The notes beneath the pieces are model-generated. The model was not told the origin of the DNA. It saw only the letters and a list, made by a program, of their open reading frames with translations, and ran no database searches. Source: an uncultured Prevotellaceae bacterium (GTDB lineage: Bacteria; Bacteroidota; Bacteroidia; Bacteroidales; Bacteroidaceae). From it: a stretch of DNA of 33,453 nucleotides. Location of the stretch: contig CAMVLT010000042.1 of the NCBI GenBank assembly GCA_947168395.1, positions 1-33,453 on the forward strand. The letters are read 5' to 3'. Positions 7,018 to 14,397 of this stretch are shown here, piece by piece (positions within the stretch are counted from its first letter, which is position 1; each line of letters opens with the position of its first letter). Made by a program: the position numbers and the translations under genes.

Positions 7018-10000
7018 ATTGAGTCGGTAATATCTTCTGGTAAAATAATCTGATAGGTTTCCTTTGTCACCTGGTCGGGCGGCATCTGTGAAACACGCAT
7101 TGAAAGCTGTTGGATAGTACGGTCAAGCAAATTGCGCATTTCGCGGGCATTGCCGAACGAGCCGTCCTTCTTCATCACCATTTTGAAGATGACATCCAGA
7201 GCCTTGAATTCGGCCGTGGTCGAGAGGGTGTACTGGTCTCGCTGTGCCATCTTCTTGAAAATGGCCAGCAGTTCGTCCTCGTTATAGTCGTCGATATGCA
7301 GCTTGTGAGTAAAGCGACTGGCCAGACCAGGGTTCATCTGCATGAATTCTTCCATCTTGTCACGATAGCCGGCAGCAATGACGACAAACTTTCCTCGGTC
7401 GTCCTCCATGCGCTTCATCAGGGTGTCGATGGCTTCCTTGCCGTATTGGTCGTTTGAGTCGCTCAGGGTATAGGCTTCATCGATAAAGAGGATGCCGCCC
7501 ATCGCTTTGTCGCATATATTGTTGACAATCTTTGGTGTCTCACCCATGTATTTGCCCACCAGCGTGGCTCGGCTGGCCTCTAACACTCTGCTTGTCGGCA
7601 ATATATCCATGGAATTGAGAATCTCGCCCATCTTGCGGGCAATGGAAGTCTTGCCTGTACCGGGATTGCCGGTAAGCACGAAGTTCATGGCCATCTGCTG
7701 AACCTTGCCGGCACCGAATGCGGCACGCTGCTTCATGAACATGCTTTGTACAGCCAGACGGCGGATGCTGTTCTTCACTGAACGCATGCCTACGAAGTCG
7801 TCCAGTTCGTTGAGAACTTCATCCAACGGACGGGCCTTCTCGTTCTGAGCCATTGGCAGGTCGTCGGTGGTGATGCGATACATATCCTCCTCCTTGAAGT
7901 TGGGGTCGCTCATCATGCCGACCAACCGCTGGCTTTGCTTCTCGACAGCCTCATCGAAGATGCGGCGGGCCTCGCGGGCATTGCCGAAGTTCTTGTCCCT
8001 GCGTAGGTATAGCTGTTCAAACTGGCGGTGTATGGCCCCCTTGGTATCTTCGCTGATGGTGAAATTCTTGCTGGCGGCGAGGTTGAGGAATATCTCCGTC
8101 AGTTCGTCGGGGGTATAGTCATCGAAATGAATGGTCTGGGTGAAGCGGCTCTTCAGACCGGGGTTCGTGTCGATAAAATCGTGCATCTGGTCGGTATATC
8201 CTGCAACGATGCAGATGAACTTTCCCCGGTCGTCCTCTAAGCGCTTCAGCAAGGTGTCGATGGCTTCTGCGCCGAACGAGTCGCTGTCGTTCGACTTCAG
8301 TGTGTAGGCTTCGTCAATGAACAGCACGCCGCCCATCGCCGAGTCTATAAGCTGGTTGGTTTTAATGGCTGTCTGGCCGCTATAGCCAGCCACGAGTTTG
8401 GCACGGTCGGCCTCGACAAGCTGTCCGCGTGACAGAATGCCCAAGGTCTTGAACACATCAGCCATGATACGTGCAACAGTGGTCTTACCTGTTCCCGGAT
8501 TGCCCGTGAACACATAGTGCTTGCCTTGGAAGGTGTTCGACTCGCCACGTTTAATCTGCAGGTTCAGGAAGGCTGCCAAGTTACTGATTTCCTTCTTGAC
8601 TGCTGACAAGCCCACCAAGCCCTCCAGCTTCTTGAGACATTCTGTGTAATCAACGGATTGAGGAGCCTCGAACGGTATGTCGTCATCCTCAATCGTCATC
8701 AGTTGTTCGTCGCTTATCGTGGTGATGTCGGTATGCTGCAGGCGCTGGGCCTGCTTCTTGCATATTTCGTCGAACAGGGTACGCATGGTACGTCCGTTGG
8801 CAAAGTCCTTGCCGCGTGAGTCGTACATCTGCTTGATACACTCCTTAGCCTTGGCTTCTGCCTGGACTGACATGATGTACTTCTTCTCCTTGGCGAAGAT
8901 GAGCATGATTTCGTAAAGCTGTTCGGGCGTGTAGTCATCGATGTCGAGGAAGTAGTTGAAGCGGCTCTTGAATCCCGGATTCACTCGGAAGAGGTTGTCC
9001 ATCTCCGTCCGGTAACCGGCAGCAATGACAACAAATTTCCCTCGGTCGTCTTCCATACGCTTCATCAGTTTCTCCAAAGCTTGGGCACCTTGTGTGTCGC
9101 GGTCGCCAGCTTGGCTGACAGGAGCCAGCGTATAGGCTTCGTCAATAAACAGGATGCCCCCCAAAGCCTTGTCGCAGAGCCGGTCTACGACCTTCGGCGT
9201 TTCGCCCTGATAAGGACTAACCATCTTTGCGCGGTCAACCTCGACCACATGGCCGCTGTCTAAATAGCCGATGGCAGCCAGTATCTCGCCCAGTTTGCGG
9301 GCTATTGTTGTCTTGCCCGTTCCTGGGTTTCCCGTCAGGATGATGTGCATCGACAGTTTCTCCTGTTCACCCAGGCCTCGTTCAGCCCGTTGCAAGCTGT
9401 TCTGCACGGAGTAAGCTATCTCACGTACGGCCTGCTTCACTCCGTCCATGCCGATGAAATTGTCAAGGTCGTGCAGTATCTCGTCAAGTGTCCGTTCTTC
9501 AGGCACGTATCCTTGGATGTCGTCCTTCTCAACCTGAGCAGCGTCTGTTCCTCGGCTGATGAAGGAGGTGAAGATGTCTTCGGCGGTCTTCATGGCGAGA
9601 TGGGCATTGCCGAAGGTCTCGTCCTTCATCTTGATCTGGTACTTGAAGAAGCGTATCAGTTGCTTGTCAGCCTCAGGGCTGTAGTGGGTGATGCCGTACT
9701 TAGTCTTCAGCTCCATCTTCGTGATGTCGCACAGCTCCTGACAATTAGGGGTAGGCAGTCGGAATGTGTACTTGAACCTGTTCTTCACAGCCGGGTTGCT
9801 CTCTAAGAAATCGTCGAGTCCCTTGGAAAGTCCCGACATGATGACAATGGGGTTATCGTCCCACTTATCCATCTCCACAAAGAGTTTGTCGAGCGGATTC
9901 ACCTGATTGGAATACTTGTCGGGCAGCAGCTTTTGCACGTTGTCAAAGAACAGGATGCCATTCTTTGCCTTCTTAATGTTGTCGTCCCATTTGTCGACGA

Positions 10001-10331
10001 ATCGGCTGTAGTCCACCGCGTCGACCATCGTTAGTTTAGGCTTCTCGATGATTTTGTGTTGATAGAAGTAGTCGCGAATGATTTCGGCCAGTGCCGTTTT
10101 GCCTGTGCCGGTCTCACCAATGACAATAGCATTGACCGAGAGCCGTACCTTGGCAATGTCCTTTCGCGAGTGCAGATAGGTGTATGTGTCGACAATCGTC
10201 TTCAGTTGTGCCTTCACGTCATTCAGCCCCACCAGCTTGTCGAGAATGTCCTGACTGGCAAGTGGGCTGCCACACCATTTGCAGAATTTGGCAACACTAC
10301 GGTTTTCCTTATGGCAATGCTCGCAAATCAT
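7014..10331 (-). CDS. Zinc-ribbon protein with four tandem CbxX/SpoVK-type AAA+ domains
   Basis: The protein has 1105 residues. A single zinc ribbon (C3-x2-C6, C17-x2-C20) precedes four AAA+ modules. Walker A motifs lie at GETGTGKT (72-79), GNPGTGKT (334-341), GNPGTGKT (610-617) and GNPGTGKT (888-895). Domains 2-4 have intact Walker B and following residues (GGILFIDEAYTL or GGVLFIDEAYTL at about 391, 667 and 945) and closely match the CbxX/CfqX-SpoVK-EccA family. Domain 1 is diverged: its Walker B reads ILFFDN, so the catalytic Glu is replaced by Asn131 and it may bind but not hydrolyse ATP. Each of domains 2-4 is preceded by a similar helical linker. Family members remodel protein complexes (Rubisco activase, ESX secretion). 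The target here is unknown. Both ends overlap neighbouring genes by ATGA. Confidence 0.92.
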   Translation of the reverse strand: MICEHCHKENRSVAKFCKWCGSPLASQDILDKLVGLNDVKAQLKTIVDTYTYLHSRKDIAKVRLSVNAIVIGETGTGKTALAEIIRDYFYQHKIIEKPKLTMVDAVDYSRFVDKWDDNIKKAKNGILFFDNVQKLLPDKYSNQVNPLDKLFVEMDKWDDNPIVIMSGLSKGLDDFLESNPAVKNRFKYTFRLPTPNCQELCDITKMELKTKYGITHYSPEADKQLIRFFKYQIKMKDETFGNAHLAMKTAEDIFTSFISRGTDAAQVEKDDIQGYVPEERTLDEILHDLDNFIGMDGVKQAVREIAYSVQNSLQRAERGLGEQEKLSMHIILTGNPGTGKTTIARKLGEILAAIGYLDSGHVVEVDRAKMVSPYQGETPKVVDRLCDKALGGILFIDEAYTLAPVSQAGDRDTQGAQALEKLMKRMEDDRGKFVVIAAGYRTEMDNLFRVNPGFKSRFNYFLDIDDYTPEQLYEIMLIFAKEKKYIMSVQAEAKAKECIKQMYDSRGKDFANGRTMRTLFDEICKKQAQRLQHTDITTISDEQLMTIEDDDIPFEAPQSVDYTECLKKLEGLVGLSAVKKEISNLAAFLNLQIKRGESNTFQGKHYVFTGNPGTGKTTVARIMADVFKTLGILSRGQLVEADRAKLVAGYSGQTAIKTNQLIDSAMGGVLFIDEAYTLKSNDSDSFGAEAIDTLLKRLEDDRGKFICIVAGYTDQMHDFIDTNPGLKSRFTQTIHFDDYTPDELTEIFLNLAASKNFTISEDTKGAIHRQFEQLYLRRDKNFGNAREARRIFDEAVEKQSQRLVGMMSDPNFKEEDMYRITTDDLPMAQNEKARPLDEVLNELDDFVGMRSVKNSIRRLAVQSMFMKQRAAFGAGKVQQMAMNFVLTGNPGTGKTSIARKMGEILNSMDILPTSRVLEASRATLVGKYMGETPKIVNNICDKAMGGILFIDEAYTLSDSNDQYGKEAIDTLMKRMEDDRGKFVVIAAGYRDKMEEFMQMNPGLASRFTHKLHIDDYNEDELLAIFKKMAQRDQYTLSTTAEFKALDVIFKMVMKKDGSFGNAREMRNLLDRTIQQLSMRVSQMPPDQVTKETYQIILPEDITDSI

Positions 10332-13300
10332 TCTACGTCCTTTTCGATTTGTTTAATCACTTTGTGGGTCTGGTGCTTCCATTGCCCGTCAAGGTTCGGG
10401 TTACGGACGTTCATCAGTGTTGGGCTGAACATCACAAACTCTGCCACCAGCAGCAGCACCATCAAGCACCACAGCAGATAGTGGAGTACGGATTCGCCAG
10501 ATATGGAGCGAACCTGGTCAGACATGTCGTCAAGCATTCCGAACTTGGAACCCTTGTACTTGAACGACTTGGTCTTGAAGGTGTAATAGAGCGGTTCCAG
10601 CAACGAGGACTGTATGTCGTCGTCGAGCACCTCGTTGATGAGCTTGTTGTCAGCTTTCTCGTCGCCCCTGAAATCCGTCATGTGGCAAATCAGCATGTAA
10701 ATAGCCGTCATCACCACGATACCTATATTAAATAAGGAGGGATAAGAACCGTTCAGGAACTTCAGTATAGTGATGGGTATCAGTGTCGACAAGGCTCCGA
10801 GTCCTCCCCACAGCAATGAGAGTACGAATCCGTAGCCTCTGAAGTAGGCCCTTGTTGCCACGATGACAGCCGTGACACCACCTAAGGGCAGCCCGATGGT
10901 GGTGAATGAGTTTCTGAGCAGGAAGTCACGCCCTGTAACCCCAATGGCGAGCACCAGCAGCACCCATATTCCGCAGAGCGCATAGAAAGCCATGCGCCAA
11001 GTCTGTTCCTTGCGCTTGGCGACCTTCCATTCTCTTCTCACGCTGTCCATCTTGTTCAGGGTAGTCTCACGGGCATTGGTGAATCGTTTGTAGTACTGGT
11101 TCGCCATGTCAATCTCGCCAAGTGCCAAGAGCCACTTTTCAAGTTCGCGTTCGTACGAATATTCTTCCTCGAAGTCGCGTGACGGGTCTTCGTGATAGAA
11201 GACTGAGAGCCACTGGGCGAAGTTGCCTTCTCTGATTTCGCTGCGCATCTGTGAGCTCATGGAGCGGTTCAGCGCCTTTCCGTCCTTCAGCTCTGTGCCG
11301 TTAGGCAACAGATAGGTAGGCCTGACGCCCAGTATGCAGCAAAAACGGTAGACGGCAGTTTTGAGGTCGTATAACCCCAGACGCTCGCGGTTCTCTTCCG
11401 ATGTCATGTCGAACGTCCTGCTTGCCTCTGCCTGCAGTTCAATCCATCCGTGCAGCTGGGCAAAATATGCAAAGCGTCCGTTCGGTTCGACCATGTCGCG
11501 CATCTCAAGTTCGAAGTCTTCGTCATTCAGATGCTCCGCATTCTGTAGCCGTGCTGCCAGCAGTTTGCCTATCTCCTCGGGTGTCTTTGCTGAACGCAGG
11601 TCGTATGCAGCGTTGCGGTCAAGATTATAGAGCACCTTATAAGCCAGTGATGTGGAGTGAGGCTGGTCTTTCGTCAATATCTTCAGGCTCTCGCACGCCA
11701 TCACATCCTCATGGCTGTACATCCACGAGAGCAGCCTTCCGTCCGTCAGACTCCTCCACTCGTCATCTCCAAGCGGCTCATACCCAAAGGAGTGTATAAT
11801 CTGGCTGATGTTAGAAGAAGGATATTTGGCCAGGAACGGTATCTCCTTGTCAATTTCGAAGACGCTGCGGATGACAGCCACCCGGTAGTCTATCTCCTTG
11901 TTCTCGTCCAGTTCGTTGTAGAAATACGAGCGCAGCCGTTTGACGTTGCACTTCGAGTGGTACTCAAGATACAGGAACAGCGTGTCGTTGGGATTCCTCA
12001 GCAGCACGGAGTAGCGTTCTATATAGCTGAGCATGGAAATAGCCACGCTGTGAACGTCGTCGCAAAGGTTGCCTCCCGCGTCCTTATACGGATAGGTTGG
12101 CTCCATCGCATAGACAGCGGCCATGAGACCGGCATGCTGGTCGACGGGGTACTTGTTGACCACGATGTCTTTCACTACGGTCGCCAGTTTCATGTTTCCG
12201 CACGACTCCAGCCACTGGCTGATTCTGCCGTTGTACAGATAGCCCGTTGCCAGTTTCTCGTTCTCGACGAGCAGCGGAATCAGCTCATGCACGTTGTCGG
12301 CAACCAGGTTGCGGTCGGGGTCGACTATGAAGTTCTTGTATTTGAGGAACGGCGAACTGATGTCAACCGACACCTCTTCTCCGAGGAACCATTTCTCCAC
12401 CTCTTTATAGCCCCATCGGCTCAAGGGGTTCACGGCTGTCAGTCCTTGCACGATGTGTTTCACCGTCTCGGGCAGTTCGTTCAGTCGCGGCAGGCGTCCC
12501 TCGTTCTTCTGGCGCATCATCACGCGCTCGTTGCTGCTCATGGGGTTCTCTCCTAACCAGAGTGCGAACAGCGTCATGCCTAATGAGTAGAAGTCGGCAG
12601 CCGGTGTCAGTTCCACCACGCCGTCAATCACGTCGGAATACATTTCCGGAGCGGCATAGATGGGCGTGCGGGCCTGTGTGGTGCGATGAGCCTTGCCGTC
12701 CTTTTCGAGCATGGAAGATATTCCGAAATCGCCCAGCACCAACTCCTCGTGCATCTCGTCACGGAAGAAGAAGTTCGACGGTTTGATGTCCTTGTGCAGT
12801 ATGTTGTTGTTGTGGCAGTACGCCAGTGCGGCGGCACCTTGCAGGGCTATTCTCCTGAATTGGTTCAAGTCGTTCCCCAAGTTGTATTTGTTCAGCGTTC
12901 CTCCCTTCAGGTATTCCATCAGCTCGTAAGACCGATGCTTCCCCTCGAGGTAAGTTTTTCCGAAGTCGTAGATTTTGACAATCATCTCGAAATCGAAGGA
13001 ACGGATGGTCTGCAGCAGTTTCTTGTTCACGTCGAAGCTTGGATAGTAAACCTTCAGCACAAACTCCTTGTCCTCTTTAGCCACCAAGAAAATCTGGGCT
13101 TCCCCCGAAGAGTCGCTCAGGCATCTGATGTTCCTGTATTGCACACCCTTGAGGGTAAAAATGTTGCCATCGTTCTCAGTACTGTTGGGCTCTGCTCCGT
13201 TTTTAGTGGTCCTGATGGTACTGTCAGCCGACGTGGTGGGGGAATTCTCTCTGGTTGTGGCACGTAAAGTCCGAAGTTCCTCTCCAACGAACGTTCTGTC

Positions 13301-13339
13301 CATTTGCTCTGGATTAGGATTAGTCTTGTCTGTAGCCAT
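10328..13339 (-). CDS. Membrane-anchored Hanks-type Ser/Thr protein kinase with long C-terminal region
   Basis: The 1003-residue protein begins with a Ser/Thr-rich tail (1-60). A kinase domain follows (about 62-320): VAIK-type Lys96 (VLKVYY), catalytic HKDIKPSN (182-189, D184), DFG (204-206), APE (230-232), D249 and R308. HKD replaces the usual HRD. A cytosolic region (about 330-780) contains three similar motifs: GRISQWLES (371), GRLLSWMYS (535) and GNFAQWLSV (705). About five hydrophobic helices follow (782-803, 811-829, 837-858, 868-887, 951-972). There is no PASTA or other extracellular sensor domain, and the loops outside the membrane are short. The start overlaps the upstream stop as TAATG. 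It is the probable writer of the module whose reader and eraser lie downstream. What it senses cannot be told from sequence. Confidence 0.92.
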   Translation of the reverse strand: MATDKTNPNPEQMDRTFVGEELRTLRATTRENSPTTSADSTIRTTKNGAEPNSTENDGNIFTLKGVQYRNIRCLSDSSGEAQIFLVAKEDKEFVLKVYYPSFDVNKKLLQTIRSFDFEMIVKIYDFGKTYLEGKHRSYELMEYLKGGTLNKYNLGNDLNQFRRIALQGAAALAYCHNNNILHKDIKPSNFFFRDEMHEELVLGDFGISSMLEKDGKAHRTTQARTPIYAAPEMYSDVIDGVVELTPAADFYSLGMTLFALWLGENPMSSNERVMMRQKNEGRLPRLNELPETVKHIVQGLTAVNPLSRWGYKEVEKWFLGEEVSVDISSPFLKYKNFIVDPDRNLVADNVHELIPLLVENEKLATGYLYNGRISQWLESCGNMKLATVVKDIVVNKYPVDQHAGLMAAVYAMEPTYPYKDAGGNLCDDVHSVAISMLSYIERYSVLLRNPNDTLFLYLEYHSKCNVKRLRSYFYNELDENKEIDYRVAVIRSVFEIDKEIPFLAKYPSSNISQIIHSFGYEPLGDDEWRSLTDGRLLSWMYSHEDVMACESLKILTKDQPHSTSLAYKVLYNLDRNAAYDLRSAKTPEEIGKLLAARLQNAEHLNDEDFELEMRDMVEPNGRFAYFAQLHGWIELQAEASRTFDMTSEENRERLGLYDLKTAVYRFCCILGVRPTYLLPNGTELKDGKALNRSMSSQMRSEIREGNFAQWLSVFYHEDPSRDFEEEYSYERELEKWLLALGEIDMANQYYKRFTNARETTLNKMDSVRREWKVAKRKEQTWRMAFYALCGIWVLLVLAIGVTGRDFLLRNSFTTIGLPLGGVTAVIVATRAYFRGYGFVLSLLWGGLGALSTLIPITILKFLNGSYPSLFNIGIVVMTAIYMLICHMTDFRGDEKADNKLINEVLDDDIQSSLLEPLYYTFKTKSFKYKGSKFGMLDDMSDQVRSISGESVLHYLLWCLMVLLLVAEFVMFSPTLMNVRNPNLDGQWKHQTHKVIKQIEKDVE

Positions 13340-14280
13340 TATTTATTGTCGTCTTTAATCACATTTTTCATGTTCGGTCCTAAAATAACCCATTTCCCGC
13401 CGAGTTGGGGCTTTGCACAGCCGCAGGGACTTGAGTGCATGGCGTGCTTCCAGTTGCACACCCACGTCAGTCGCACACCGGCCGGCTTCTGAGCCATCGC
13501 GTAGTTACGGGCCTTGATGGGCGAGGGTAGGGCAGGCACCGCCATGCGGTCGAGGATTTCAGACAGCAATCGTTCCTTTTCCTCCCTTTTCTTTGCCAGC
13601 TCTTCCTTCGACAACCTTTTGCTCTCCTTCTTGGGTATTACCGGGTTGGGCACCCCCTTGTCCTGTGCCAGCAACATGAGCACCCGTTCACGCAACTGGC
13701 TGTTCATCTGGTCTCTGACGACGTCGCGCTCCGAGTTGTAGGGCAGCTGCATGTTCAGCTCCTCCAGTTCGCGTGCGGCTTCTGTCAGCAGCTGGTAGTC
13801 GGGCAGCTTCTTCAAGTCGGCCACCAGAGCCTTGGCATCGTCGGTAAGCGGCGTACCACACTGCTTGCAGAAGGCAAAGTCGTTGAGCGTATTGCACACG
13901 GGGCAGACGATGCCTCCTCGCGGACTGCCACATTCATGGCAGAAGACATCGCTTTCGCCGATTCTTGCCCCGCAGAACGAGCAGACGTTGGGCTTGATAT
14001 AGTGGTGGCATATTTCACAGAAGTCAGCTTCCGGGTCAATCTCGCTGCCGCAGCTTGGGCAGACTCCCATGCGCAATGGCCGTCCGCAGGAAGCACAGAA
14101 CAACGATTCGGGGTCGTTCACGGTACCGCAATGCGGACAGATAACCGCCTGAGATTGCAGCTGGCGGGGCTGGCTCATACTCTGCTGAGTAAACTCCGTG
14201 TCCATTACACGCGCGTCGTGTTGCATAGGCTGCATGTCACGGCTCGCTTGCTCTGGTCTGATAGTAGAATCTATAGTCAT
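13339..14280 (-). CDS. Four-zinc-ribbon protein, first gene of the kinase operon
   Basis: The protein has 313 residues. After a Gln/Met-rich leader come four CxxC-pair zinc ribbons: C48/C51-C62/C65, C74/C77-C88/C91, C100/C103-C114/C117 and C126/C129-C138/C141 (DZANK-like). A charged helical, coiled-coil-like stretch (about 150-245, with SKEELAKKREEKERLLSEI) follows. The end has an unusual compact motif, TWVCNWKH...CGCAKPQLGGKW (272-297), with three cysteines, two histidines and two or three tryptophans, which I do not recognise. It is soluble with no signal peptide. A consensus promoter lies 30-65 bases upstream, and the kinase gene follows with a one-base overlap. It may be the scaffold or sensor of the module, given that zinc ribbons recur in the AAA+ and FHA proteins. 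Confidence 0.85.
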   Translation of the reverse strand: MTIDSTIRPEQASRDMQPMQHDARVMDTEFTQQSMSQPRQLQSQAVICPHCGTVNDPESLFCASCGRPLRMGVCPSCGSEIDPEADFCEICHHYIKPNVCSFCGARIGESDVFCHECGSPRGGIVCPVCNTLNDFAFCKQCGTPLTDDAKALVADLKKLPDYQLLTEAARELEELNMQLPYNSERDVVRDQMNSQLRERVLMLLAQDKGVPNPVIPKKESKRLSKEELAKKREEKERLLSEILDRMAVPALPSPIKARNYAMAQKPAGVRLTWVCNWKHAMHSSPCGCAKPQLGGKWVILGPNMKNVIKDDNK

Positions 14281-14309
14281 GTTTTAAAATGATTTTGCAA
14301 AATATTTGT

Positions 14310-14345
14310 GCAAAGATAGGAAAAAAAACTTAAATCAACAAAAAA
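14310..14345 (-). promoter_or_regulatory. Bacteroidetes-type promoter of the kinase/metA operon
   Basis: Read on the minus strand, TATCTTTGC (14318-14310) matches the TAnnTTTG -7 element. TTTTTTG (14345-14339) lies about 20 bases upstream as the -33 element. The ATG of the zinc-ribbon gene is 30 bases downstream. The -33 element also serves as the U-tract of the terminator of the preceding unit. Confidence 0.8.
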
Positions 14346-14371
14346 CCGCCGTAAATTTTCATTTACGACGG
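14340..14371 (-). terminator. Rho-independent terminator of the ABC-F/M13 peptidase unit
   Basis: Arms ccgccgtaaat (14346-14356) and atttacgacgg (14361-14371) pair with one mismatch around a four-base loop. On the minus strand the hairpin is followed by TTTTTTG. A T-run on the plus-strand side (14374-14379) could make it work in both directions. Confidence 0.8.
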
Positions 14372-14397
14372 CATTTTTTGCGCTTATTCGTTTCAAA

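Noticed and set aside
5677..14280. Reading the kinase module as part of a type VI or type VII secretion locus
   Set aside because: FHA, PP2C, kinase and EccA-like AAA+ domains recall those systems, but no sheath, baseplate, EccC-type or WXG100 gene is present in the window.
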